64,000 nt of DNA from Loktanella sp. SALINAS62. Its GTDB lineage: Bacteria > Pseudomonadota > Alphaproteobacteria > Rhodobacterales > Rhodobacteraceae. The stretch is from positions 236,228 to 300,227 of the forward strand of contig NZ_JAAFZU010000001.1 in NCBI RefSeq assembly GCF_018263905.1, read 5' to 3'. Below the pieces are notes generated by a model. It did not search any database. It was not told the DNA's origin and saw only the letters and a list, made by a program, of their open reading frames with translations. The translations under genes were made by a program, and so were the position numbers. Below, one piece after another: positions 17,388 to 25,278 of the stretch (position 1 is its first letter; every line of letters starts with the position of its first letter).

Positions 17388-17441
17388 GGGGTCCGGCCAC
17401 ATGGGCCGGACCCCTGCCGGACGGCGGGACACCCCCGCCGT
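17388..17441 (-). other. Tandem hairpins between xylF and xylH
   Basis: Two perfect inverted repeats follow the binding-protein gene. The first met on the minus strand has 8 bp arms, ACGGCGGG (17421-17428) with CCCGCCGT (17434-17441). The second has 11 bp arms, GGGGTCCGGCC (17388-17398) with GGCCGGACCCC (17404-17414), a 5-nt loop, and a TTTTT run six bases beyond on the minus strand. Such structures after binding-protein genes usually protect the upstream mRNA or act as leaky terminators, so that more binding protein than permease is made. Confidence 0.65.
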
Positions 17442-17448
17442 GCCGGGA

Positions 17449-18477
17449 TCAGTTACAGGGTGCAGGACCGTCGGTCACGCCCTGGCACAGTGCTTCGACC
17501 GTGATCCATCCCGCATCCGTCACCGTGGTCAGGTTGTCGGCGGTGATCGGAACGGGCGCGAGGAATTCGGCCCACATCGTCGTACCCGACGGTGACGTCC
17601 ACTCTTCCGCGCCTTCGACATCGCTCAACGCGGTGCCACCGGCCAGCGAAACCGCGATTTCAGCCGCATTGCGGCCCAGTTCGCGGGCGTCTTTCCAGAC
17701 CGACACGGTCTGTGTGCCCGAAGCGACGCGGTTCAGTGCGGCGTGGTCGCCGTCCTGACCGGATACCGGGATGCCTTCCATGCCCTGCGCTGTCAGCGCG
17801 GCCACAGCACCGCCTGCGGTGCCGTCATTGGACGCCACGACCGCATCGACGTTGTTGTCGTTGGCGGTCAGGATCTGTTCCATGTTGCGCTGTGCGTTGG
17901 CGGGCAGCCAGCCATCGGTATAGGCTTCGTCAACGATGGTGATAGCACCACTGTCGATCGCTTCCTGCAGCACTTCTTGCTGACCGCCGCGCAGGAAATC
18001 CGCGTTGGGATCAGTGGGCGAGCCCTTGATCATGACATAGTTGCCTTCGGGCTGTGCTTCGAGCACGGCACGGGCCTGCATCCGGCCGACTTCGACGTTG
18101 TCGAAGGTCAGGTAGAATGCGCGGGGATCTTCGATCAGGCGGTCATAGGCGACGACCGGGATGCCTTCGGCATCGGCGGCATCGACTGCCGGACCGATTG
18201 CTGCGGCATCCTGTGCCAGAATGATCAGCGCGTCGACGCCCTGTGCAATCAGGCTTTCGACGTCGGACAACTGCTTGGACGACGACGATTGCGCATCGGC
18301 AGACACATAGGTCGCGCCGGCAGCTTCGAGTGCTTCGCGGATCGCGGCTTCGTCGGTCTTCCAGCGCTCTTCTTGAAAGTTGGACCAGCTGACGCCGACG
18401 GTCATGCCGTCCTGCGCGATTGCGGTTGTGGCGAATCCGGTGCCAGCGATGGCAGCGGCGATTACGATCTTTTTCAT
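17449..18477 (-). CDS. xylF: D-xylose-type periplasmic binding protein
   Basis: The 342-residue precursor starts MKKIVIAAAIAGTGFA with a Sec signal peptide ending near AIAQ-DG. The start is supported by a strong GGGAGG ribosome site. The mature protein follows E. coli XylF closely in pattern: EERWKTD, GVDALIILAQDAA, VVAYDRLI, YVMIKGSPTDPNA, DGWLPANA, VVASNDGTAGGA and SGQDGD. These include the sugar-contacting residues of periplasmic-binding-protein type I sugar receptors. It is the first gene of the importer operon and faces a ROK regulator gene. The xylose specificity is inferred from family resemblance. Confidence 0.9.
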   Translation of the reverse strand: MKKIVIAAAIAGTGFATTAIAQDGMTVGVSWSNFQEERWKTDEAAIREALEAAGATYVSADAQSSSSKQLSDVESLIAQGVDALIILAQDAAAIGPAVDAADAEGIPVVAYDRLIEDPRAFYLTFDNVEVGRMQARAVLEAQPEGNYVMIKGSPTDPNADFLRGGQQEVLQEAIDSGAITIVDEAYTDGWLPANAQRNMEQILTANDNNVDAVVASNDGTAGGAVAALTAQGMEGIPVSGQDGDHAALNRVASGTQTVSVWKDARELGRNAAEIAVSLAGGTALSDVEGAEEWTSPSGTTMWAEFLAPVPITADNLTTVTDAGWITVEALCQGVTDGPAPCN

Positions 18478-18683
18478 GTTTTCCTCCCAGAAAAAATTCC
18501 ACACGGGATTGCAGTGCGGACGAGTCATCTCACTCTGGCGCAGAAAGTGCCAGATTTAGTTCAGTTGTCAAAATAAATTATTTCTTTGCCCCATTTTCGG
18601 GCGCATTTTCCTTTTCAGACCCTGCCGATGACGGGTAGGTTCGCTAACGGAGGGCAAAAAGCGCCTTACGACGCGGGAGGGGC
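18478..18683 (-). promoter_or_regulatory. Divergent control region between xylF and the ROK regulator, with candidate operators
   Basis: The 206 bp between the two start codons hold two inverted repeats. One is AAATAA-A-TTATTT at 18571-18583, AT-rich like many ROK-family operators. The other is CTGGCGC-AGAAA-GTGCCAG at 18535-18553, with one mismatch. On the minus strand a perfect TTGACA (18571 down to 18566) abuts the first repeat and could be the -35 of xylF; a good -10 is not obvious 17 bp further on. Repressor binding at the AT-rich site would cover the -35. This is inference from position and symmetry. Confidence 0.5.
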
Positions 18684-19946
18684 GTGCGCATCGTGCAAAT
18701 ACAGATCAAAAACGAAGCACCACCCGGATGTGGCCCGCGCCTGCCGGGCACTGGCGACGCACCACGGCCATTGCGTCAGCAAGTGTTCGAATATGTCCGG
18801 GCCCACGGGCGCGCTGCCCGGTCCGACATCGCACGTGATCTGTCGATCAGCGCGGGGTCCGCGACCACGCTGACCGCAGATTTGATCGCCGCGAACTTTC
18901 TACGTGAAGTCGACGGCGTGCCGCGTGACACGGGCCGAGGCCGCCCACCCGTCGCGCTAGAGGTCGTGCCACGCGCCGCCTGCGTCATCGGGATCAAGAT
19001 GTCCTACACCCGGCACACTGCCGTGCTTGCCGATTTCGCGGGCAACATGCTGGCCGATACAGATCTGCCGACCAGCCTGCACCGTCGCACCTTGCCCGAC
19101 CTGATGGACGAAATCACCGCCCTGATTAACCAATTGCTGACCATCAGCGGCAAGACTGCAAACCAGATCGACGCCGTGGGACTGGGACTGCCGGGCATCG
19201 TCGATCACGACGCAGGCGTGGTGTCGTGGTCTGCGCTGTTGCGTGCGGGGGAACAGAATCTGGCCGCTGCCTTTGCCGCGCAGTTCCCGATGCCCCTGTA
19301 TCTGGACAACGACGCAAACATGCTGACGCTTGCTGAACTATGGTTCGGGGCCGGACGCGCGCGCCGTGATTTTGCCGTCGTCACGATCGAGGACGGCGTC
19401 GGCATGGGGCTGGTGCTGAACAATCGGCTGTATCGCGGGGCGCGCGGCATGGGGCTGGAACTGGGCCACACCAAGGTCCAGTTGGACGGCGCGCTGTGCC
19501 GGTGCGGCCAACGCGGCTGTCTAGAGGCGTATCTGGCCGACTACGCGCTGGCGCGCGAAGCGGCGACTGCCCTCGATCATGCGCCTGACGTGCGGCAAAG
19601 CCCGCAGCAGACACTGGATATCCTGTTCCGGCAGGCCAAGGCGGGGCACCAGTCGGCGCAGACGATCTTTCGCCGTGCGGGGCGCTATCTGTCGCTGGGC
19701 CTGTCGAACGTGGTGCAGCTGTTCGACCCCAAGCTGATCATCCTGTCGGGCGAGCGAATGCGTTATGATTATCTGTACGCAAAAGAAGTGCTGGCCGAAA
19801 TGCAGGCGCTGACCCTGTCGCAGGGCCGTGCCCCCTGTGAAATCGCGATCCATGTCTGGGGCGATCTGATCTGGGCGCGCGGGGCCACCGCACTGGCCCT
19901 GTCCGCCCTGACCGACACCCGCATCGGAGAGGCGCGCACCCCATGA
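18684..19946 (+). CDS. ROK-family transcriptional repressor (XylR/NagC type)
   Basis: The 420-residue protein has an N-terminal winged helix (about residues 30-80, with RSDIARDLSISAGSATTL as the recognition part) and a C-terminal ROK sugar-kinase-like domain. The ROK zinc site CRCGQRGCLEAY and the preceding GLELGHTKV are intact, as are the LGLPGIVD and LYLDNDAN segments. It is read from a GTG with GGGAGG just upstream. It faces xylF across a control region containing candidate operators, so it most likely represses the xylose-type importer and releases DNA when sugar binds. The next gene, an FG-GAP protein, starts inside its stop codon (ATGA), an unexpected coupling for a regulator. Confidence 0.88.
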   Translation: MRIVQIQIKNEAPPGCGPRLPGTGDAPRPLRQQVFEYVRAHGRAARSDIARDLSISAGSATTLTADLIAANFLREVDGVPRDTGRGRPPVALEVVPRAACVIGIKMSYTRHTAVLADFAGNMLADTDLPTSLHRRTLPDLMDEITALINQLLTISGKTANQIDAVGLGLPGIVDHDAGVVSWSALLRAGEQNLAAAFAAQFPMPLYLDNDANMLTLAELWFGAGRARRDFAVVTIEDGVGMGLVLNNRLYRGARGMGLELGHTKVQLDGALCRCGQRGCLEAYLADYALAREAATALDHAPDVRQSPQQTLDILFRQAKAGHQSAQTIFRRAGRYLSLGLSNVVQLFDPKLIILSGERMRYDYLYAKEVLAEMQALTLSQGRAPCEIAIHVWGDLIWARGATALALSALTDTRIGEARTP

Positions 19947-21424
19947 AATGGGCCGTTGGTCTGATCATGCTGGCCAGCCCCGCCGCTGCGGGGCCGCTGT
20001 TCGAAGACCGATCCGCCGCGCTGCCTGCCCACAGCTACGAAGGTGGCTGGGAACATTTCGTCGGCGGCGGTGTGGCCGTGATGGACTGCAACGCGGACGG
20101 CGCGCCCGACATTTTCGCCGCCGGTGGCGCAGCCCCGGCCCGTCTGATCCGCAACGACGGCGCGTTCAGCTTTACCGACATGCCGCTGATTCCGCTGACC
20201 GGTGTGACAGGGGCCTATCCGCTGGACATGGACGCGGACGGCCTGACCGACCTGTTCGTGTTGCGGGTGGGGGCCAATGTCGCCTTGCGCGGCGGTCCTG
20301 ACTGCACATTTACCGATGCCACGGCGGACTGGGGCATCCCGCCGGATGATGCGTGGTCCACCGCATTTACCGCTTGGTGGGAACCGGGCGACGACCGGCC
20401 GACGCTGGCGGTCGGAAACTACGTCGACCGCAGCGACCCTGATGGCCCGTTCGAAGCCTGCGACGACAACGTCATCCTGCGCCCCGATGGTGATGGCTAC
20501 ACGGCAACGCCGCTGACACCCGGATACTGCCCCCTGTCGATGCTGGCGGCGCGGGACGCACGCGGGCAAACGGCGCTGCGGCTGTCCAACGACCGACATT
20601 ATTACATCAGCGACGGCCACGAACAGATGTGGGACGTCGCCACACGCCGCTTTCTGGGCCCAGCGGACGGGTGGGACAATGTCTCGCTTTGGGGCATGGG
20701 CATCGCCAGCCGCGACCTGACCGGCGATGGCCGGGACGAGGTGATGCTGACATCCATGGGCGATCAGGTGCTGCATCTTGCGCAACCGGATGGCAGCTAC
20801 GCCGCAGCGCCCTTTGCTGTCGGCAGCACGGCACACCGCCCGCATACCGGCGGCGACGGGCGGCCATCGACCGGTTGGCATGCGGAATTCGCGGATGTGG
20901 ACAACGACGGACGCAGCGATCTGTTCATCGCAAAGGGTAACGTCGATCAGATGCCCGGCATGGCGATGCAAGACCCCAACAACCTGCTGATGCAGCAATC
21001 CGATGGCACATTTGTCGAAGCCGCCGCCGCGGCGGGGATCGCCACGATGGAACGCTCACGCGGTGCGGCGCTGGCGGATTTCGACGGCGACGGGCGGCTG
21101 GACCTGCTGGTCGCAAACCGCCGCGCCCCGCTGGAACTGTATCGCAATGTGACGCCGGATACGGGCCACTGGCTGCAAGTGGCGTTGCAGCAATCCGGCG
21201 GCAACCGGGATGCGATCGGCGCCGTCGTGTCGGTAACAGCCGACGGCGCACACCAGTCCGTGCAGCATGTGATCGGCGGCGGTCACGGGGGCGGTCAACT
21301 GCTTGCCCGCCATTTCGGGCTGGGCAACGCCACGCAGGCACAGGTCACGGTCACATGGCCGGACGGGACGACAACCACCACGCAAAGCGCTGCCGACCAC
21401 ATCCTGTCGTTCACAAAGCCCTAG
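19943..21424 (+). CDS. Secreted FG-GAP/VCBS repeat protein with UnbV/ASPIC C-terminal domain
   Basis: The 493-residue protein begins with a short signal peptide (about residues 1-16, ending SPAAA-GP). It then carries several FG-GAP/VCBS-type repeats with Asp-rich calcium loops, for example DCNADGAPD, DMDADGLTD, DLTGDGRDE, DVDNDGRSD and DFDGDGRLD. The C-terminus, from about residue 400, has the features of the ASPIC/UnbV domain (GNRDAIGAVVSV, VTVTWPDGT). The fold is a beta-propeller exposed outside the cytoplasm. Its start overlaps the ROK regulator stop (ATGA). Its stop shares CTAG with the convergent MauG-like gene. No enzymatic function can be assigned; a link with the neighbouring diheme protein is possible. 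Confidence 0.8.
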   Translation: MKWAVGLIMLASPAAAGPLFEDRSAALPAHSYEGGWEHFVGGGVAVMDCNADGAPDIFAAGGAAPARLIRNDGAFSFTDMPLIPLTGVTGAYPLDMDADGLTDLFVLRVGANVALRGGPDCTFTDATADWGIPPDDAWSTAFTAWWEPGDDRPTLAVGNYVDRSDPDGPFEACDDNVILRPDGDGYTATPLTPGYCPLSMLAARDARGQTALRLSNDRHYYISDGHEQMWDVATRRFLGPADGWDNVSLWGMGIASRDLTGDGRDEVMLTSMGDQVLHLAQPDGSYAAAPFAVGSTAHRPHTGGDGRPSTGWHAEFADVDNDGRSDLFIAKGNVDQMPGMAMQDPNNLLMQQSDGTFVEAAAAAGIATMERSRGAALADFDGDGRLDLLVANRRAPLELYRNVTPDTGHWLQVALQQSGGNRDAIGAVVSVTADGAHQSVQHVIGGGHGGGQLLARHFGLGNATQAQVTVTWPDGTTTTTQSAADHILSFTKP

Positions 21425-22782
21425 TCCACGGCTGGCACGGTCAGACCGCTGGGCACCGTGTCAGGAACCCCCAATCGCCCGTCCACGGATGCAGGATCGG
21501 TCAGCGTTTCCAAAAATGCGACCAAACTGTCGATCTGGGCATCCGTCAATATCGGCATCGGCACCGAAACCGCCGCCGCGATGTCTGCCACCTGCGCGGG
21601 GTCATCCATCACCGCGAAATCCGCATCAACCGGTGCGTCCAGCCGCACCAATGCGCGGTCGAACCGGGCCTGCGTCGGCTGGCCGTGGTCCGCTAGAAAC
21701 TGCTGCAACGACGCATGCGCGCCCGCATGACCATAAGGCGCGGTCAGCGCCACATTGCGCAGCGACGGTGTGCGAAACGCGAACCGGTCCGCCGGATTTC
21801 CGGTCACGCGAAACCGTCCCTCGTCACGCTGATGCGTCTCGAACGTCGCGGCCTTGCCCGGTCCGATCTGCGGGGCGCCCATCGCATGAAACCCGTGGTC
21901 GGTCTGGAACGGCCCGGCGTGACAGGCCACGCAGCCTGCGTCACCATAAAACAGGTCCATCCCGTCTGCCGCATCACCCGAAAGCCGGGCCTGCCCCCGC
22001 ATCACCGCGTCAAACTGTGATGTATCGGACCGCCATTCAAGCGCCATGAACGCCGCAATCGCGTTCGAGATGTCGGTAAACGCCAGATCGTCCGCCGTTC
22101 GGACATGCGGATAGACACGCTGAAAATCGGCCAGATAGGCTGGCACATCTGCCACACGGCGCGCGATCCGCGACCATGCACCATCCGGCCCGGTGATCAG
22201 CCCCTGCCGCACCGCACGCCCGATGTCGTTGCTGCTATGGCTTCCCGCCATCTCGTCCCGGCTGAGGACCGGAAACATCGTCTGCGCCGACAAGGCGCTG
22301 TCGAAACCGGCGACCATGTCAGCGCCCATCGGTGTGCGTATGCCACCGGGCAGATCGGGATCGTTTTCCAACCGGCCATCGTGAAACAGGACGTTGAATT
22401 CGCGTGCGCCCAGATTGAACAGCGCAGGTGCGTTGCGCGGAACACGGTCCTGCGGCGGATTTTCGGTGTCGGCGCGCCTGTCCGGCCCCAACCCGATCCC
22501 TCCGTCCCCGAACGACAGTGACATGGCGTCGGCCGTCCCGAATGCCGGATGATGGCATGTCGCGCAGGCGACGTTGCGATTGCCCGACAGGATCGGATCG
22601 TAAAACAGCAGTTGCCCCAGTTTCGCGGCTTCGGGATCAACGGGCAGATAATCGGATTCTGTGATTGGCGGCGGCAACGCCTGCGCCATCACCGGCCCGC
22701 CCCCCGATATCAGCCCAAGCACAAGTGCAAACCCAAGCAAAGAGCCCACCCCGGTCCGCTGGTTACACATCCGCATTGTCAT
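21421..22782 (-). CDS. MauG/cytochrome c peroxidase-family diheme protein
   Basis: This 453-residue periplasmic protein has a signal peptide (about residues 1-33, ending VMAQA) and two heme c motifs, CATCH in the N-terminal half and CVACH in the C-terminal half. This spacing is that of bacterial diheme cytochrome c peroxidases and MauG. Family features such as LGQLLFYDPILSGNRNVACATCH, PRNAPALFNLG, FRTPSLRNVALTAPYGHAGAH and TDAQIDSLVAFLETL are present. MauG-like members oxidise partner proteins instead of merely removing peroxide, so the convergent FG-GAP protein is a candidate partner, although this is speculative. The gene is read toward and ends in the same CTAG as that neighbour. Confidence 0.85.
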   Translation of the reverse strand: MTMRMCNQRTGVGSLLGFALVLGLISGGGPVMAQALPPPITESDYLPVDPEAAKLGQLLFYDPILSGNRNVACATCHHPAFGTADAMSLSFGDGGIGLGPDRRADTENPPQDRVPRNAPALFNLGAREFNVLFHDGRLENDPDLPGGIRTPMGADMVAGFDSALSAQTMFPVLSRDEMAGSHSSNDIGRAVRQGLITGPDGAWSRIARRVADVPAYLADFQRVYPHVRTADDLAFTDISNAIAAFMALEWRSDTSQFDAVMRGQARLSGDAADGMDLFYGDAGCVACHAGPFQTDHGFHAMGAPQIGPGKAATFETHQRDEGRFRVTGNPADRFAFRTPSLRNVALTAPYGHAGAHASLQQFLADHGQPTQARFDRALVRLDAPVDADFAVMDDPAQVADIAAAVSVPMPILTDAQIDSLVAFLETLTDPASVDGRLGVPDTVPSGLTVPAVD

Positions 22783-22989
22783 TCACCCTCGCCATGATCG
22801 CCGACCCCAACGACAAGATAGATTACCGTAAATCACGCGGCGACGGTTACGCAACTGTCACATCCGCGCGGCATTTTGGGATGCAACTCAACGTTGGAGC
22901 TGACATGGCAACCGATAACGGCACGGCTGATCATGCCCTGCGCCGGGCAAGACACTTGAACGTCGCGATTGCCGTGCGGCATGGTCCGC

Positions 22990-24231
22990 ATGAAACCAAA
23001 GGGCGGGATAGATGTGAAACAGAATGAACAGCTGGCTGACGATCACCCCGCCCAAGGCCGCAGCGCCGAGGTGTTTGTCACCTTTTTGAAGCTGGGCCTG
23101 ACATCTTTTGGCGGGCCGATTGCGCATCTGGGTTACTTCCGCGATGAATGCGTGACGCGGCGCAAATGGCTGTCCGATGATGCCTACGCCGATCTGGTGG
23201 CACTGTGCCAGTTCCTGCCCGGTCCCGCGTCCAGTCAGGTGGGCTTTGCACTGGGTTTGATGCGGGGCGGATGGCTGGGCGCGCTGGCGGCGTTTACCGC
23301 CTTTACGCTGCCATCAGCATTGATCCTGCTGATCTTTGCCCTGACCGCATCACGCATCGCGGGTCCGGTCGGCACCGGGGCGATTGACGGGCTCAAGATC
23401 GTGGCCGTCGCCATCGTCGCACAGGCCGTCTGGGGCATGAGCCGGACATTGTGCCCGGACCCCACACGGGCGACGATTGCCGTAGGCGCAGTGATGATAC
23501 TGGCATTTTTGCCCGGTGCCTGGGGCATGGTCGGCGCAATTGCCATGGGTGCCATCGCAGGGCTGTTGGTGTGTCGCGCAACACCTGCGCGCGTCGGCGG
23601 CCACATTGCACTGCCCATACGGCGCGGCCACGCCGTCCTGAGCCTTACCGTTCTGGTGCTGCTTTTGGTGACGCTACCGATGATCGCGGGCGGGTCACAA
23701 ACGCTTGCGGTGTTCGACGCTTTCTTTCGGTCGGGTGCGCTGGTCTTTGGCGGCGGCCATGTCGTCCTGCCCTTGCTAGAAGCGGAAACAGTCGCCCGCG
23801 GATGGGTCAGCGCCGATGCGTTTCTGGCGGGCTATGGGGCGACACAGGCTGTGCCGGGTCCATTGTTTACATTTGCTGCGTATCTCGGCGCGGTACTGGG
23901 CCCGGCGCCCAATGGGATCGTCGGTGCAACCGTGGCGCTGATCGCCATTTTCCTGCCGGGTTTCCTGATCCTGATCGGTGTCTTGCCATTCTGGGACAGG
24001 TTCCGCACCACGCCCTCTGCGCAATCGCTCATGCAGGGGGCCAATGCCGCCGTCGTGGGGATTCTGGGGGCCGCGCTTTATGACCCTGTCTTTACCAGCG
24101 CCATTGGAAACGTGCGGGATTTCACCTTGGCACTTGTGTGTGCCGTGCTGCTGATGGCGTGGAAACAACCGCCATGGCTGGTTGTCATCGTCGCAGCACT
24201 TGGCGGGGTGCTGCTGGCGCTGACCGCCTGA
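22990..24231 (+). CDS. chrA: Chromate transporter ChrA (two CHR domains)
   Basis: This inner membrane protein of about 413 residues exports chromate. It contains two homologous CHR domains: the N-terminal half has FLKLGLTSFGGPIAHLGYF and QFLPGPASSQVGF, and the C-terminal half has GALVFGGGHVVLPLLE and TQAVPGPLFTFAAYLG. About ten hydrophobic helices are visible. The start is uncertain. The ATG at 22990 is used; an in-frame GTG at 23014 has a better GGGCGGG ribosome site. The 207 bp upstream region is bounded by the divergent diheme gene. No ChrB regulator gene is in view. The ChrA family assignment is firm; chromate itself as the physiological substrate is inferred. Confidence 0.88.
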   Translation: MKPKGGIDVKQNEQLADDHPAQGRSAEVFVTFLKLGLTSFGGPIAHLGYFRDECVTRRKWLSDDAYADLVALCQFLPGPASSQVGFALGLMRGGWLGALAAFTAFTLPSALILLIFALTASRIAGPVGTGAIDGLKIVAVAIVAQAVWGMSRTLCPDPTRATIAVGAVMILAFLPGAWGMVGAIAMGAIAGLLVCRATPARVGGHIALPIRRGHAVLSLTVLVLLLVTLPMIAGGSQTLAVFDAFFRSGALVFGGGHVVLPLLEAETVARGWVSADAFLAGYGATQAVPGPLFTFAAYLGAVLGPAPNGIVGATVALIAIFLPGFLILIGVLPFWDRFRTTPSAQSLMQGANAAVVGILGAALYDPVFTSAIGNVRDFTLALVCAVLLMAWKQPPWLVVIVAALGGVLLALTA

Positions 24232-24261
24232 CAGACAGTAATCATGACCGGCCCGGTATGC

Positions 24262-24293
24262 GATGGCCGCACGTCTTGAACCGCGCGGCCATC
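24262..24293. terminator. Stem-loop between convergent chrA and the DUF305 gene
   Basis: GATGGCCGC (24262-24270) and GCGGCCATC (24285-24293) form a perfect 9 bp stem with a 14-nt loop in the 68 bp gap between two converging genes. No clear T-run follows on either strand, so it may stabilise 3' ends or terminate only weakly. Confidence 0.4.
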
Positions 24294-24299
24294 ATTTGG

Positions 24300-24806
24300 C
24301 TATTCGCCGTTTTCGGCCAGCCACAAGATCATCTCGTCGATCTCTTCCACCTGCGCGGCAATGATTTCGCCGGCAAGCGCGATCATTTCAGGATTATCGC
24401 CATGTTCGAGCAGAACCTGCGCCATGTCGATTGCGCCCTGATGATGCGCGATCATACCGCAGGCAAAAGCCACATCAGCGTCTTCGTTCATCATGCCCTG
24501 TTCCATCGCAGGCATCGTGATCATCATGCGCCGCATGTTTTCCTGCACATGCGCTGGCATCGCATCCATGCCCATGTCGGCGTTATCGGACCCACCGTGG
24601 CCCATGGCAGAATGGTCCATGTCGTCCATTCCCATGCTGCTTTCGTCGCCGCCGCCGTGGCCCATGGCCGCGTGATCCATACCGTCCATTGCAGTAGCGA
24701 CGGTGCATTCCGCAGGTAACTGAAATGCGGCATCCTGCGCAAAGGCAGGGCCAGCAAGGCCAGTCGCTGCAAGCACAACGGCCAACGCGGGTTTCATTTT
24801 GATCAT
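24300..24806 (-). CDS. Exported Met/His-rich DUF305 protein
   Basis: The 168-residue precursor has a Sec signal peptide ending AFAQ-DA. Residues about 40-85 are an internal tandem repeat: MDGMDHAAMGHGG is followed by MDDMDHSAMGHGG, each unit ending in a Met-Gly-Met-Asp or similar segment. The repeat offers many Met and His side chains for soft metals such as copper or silver. The C-terminal part is the DUF305 ferritin-like helical domain with the signature CGMIAHHQGAIDMA. A copper-binding or copper-tolerance role is reasonable but not proven. A GGAGTG ribosome site precedes the ATG. No copper ATPase or regulator gene lies next to it. Confidence 0.82.
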   Translation of the reverse strand: MIKMKPALAVVLAATGLAGPAFAQDAAFQLPAECTVATAMDGMDHAAMGHGGGDESSMGMDDMDHSAMGHGGSDNADMGMDAMPAHVQENMRRMMITMPAMEQGMMNEDADVAFACGMIAHHQGAIDMAQVLLEHGDNPEMIALAGEIIAAQVEEIDEMILWLAENGE

Positions 24807-25278
24807 TTAAGACACTCCAATTAAGACGTTCATTCTGTTTCGTACGGGCACGCGCGTGACTGTCCGCGTTCTATGTAAAGTTCATTCTACCAATTTCAGC
24901 ACGACGCGATGCAACAGCGACTCATCATATCTGTCATCCATCGTGATACACTGGGGCGGATTGCCTTGGCCCTCTGTCGATGACGGCATTGATATACCCA
25001 TACGGGGTATTGTAAAAGTCACATCGCCGTTGATTCAAGCCTGTGCCGCCTTGGCCAGGACATGCTGTCGTCGCGGGCGGTTCCCTGACGTGTGGGCAAG
25101 GCTGTTTGACACGTCATGTCCAAAGCGGGTTGATCTTTTAGCGGTATTCCGCTTAAGACACGGCGAACGTTAGGACCTGGTGAAATCCCGGGTGGCTCTT
25201 CCGGCCGCTGATCCGCCGGATAATTTTTGATGAACCCTGAAGAAAAAATTGCCGAACCGTCCGGGAAAGGACGTCTCG
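24807..25278. promoter_or_regulatory. 472 bp gene-free stretch with candidate regulatory repeats
   Basis: I find no convincing gene here. Visible structures are: GTTCATTCT repeated at 24828-24836 and 24880-24888, exactly 52 bp apart; a palindrome CACGCGCGTG at 24849-24858; ATACCC-N5-GGGTAT at 24994-25010; and TCCGGC/GCCGGA (25200-25205 with 25215-25220) followed by TAATTTTT, which looks like a plus-strand terminator with no gene before it. The region must hold the promoters of the DUF305 gene (leftward) and the SulP gene (rightward). Confidence 0.4.
24994..25010. promoter_or_regulatory. CsoR/CstR-like inverted repeat
   Basis: The half-sites ATACCC (24994-24999) and GGGTAT (25005-25010) flank the spacer ATACG. 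G/C-tract palindromes flanked by TA steps are the known operator style of the CsoR/CstR/FrmR family, which respond to copper, sulfane sulfur or aldehydes. It lies between a metal-type DUF305 gene and a SulP-type anion transporter, both plausible targets. No CsoR-family gene is in the window. Confidence 0.35.

Noticed and set aside
19769-20998. 409-codon minus-strand frame opposite the ROK and FG-GAP genes
   Set aside because: The plus strand encodes motif-rich proteins (ROK zinc site, FG-GAP Asp loops); the antisense product is Arg/His/Cys-rich nonsense.
22865-23010. Short plus-strand frame before chrA (MATDNGTADHALRRA...)
   Set aside because: No family pattern and no good ribosome site; more likely the leader of chrA.
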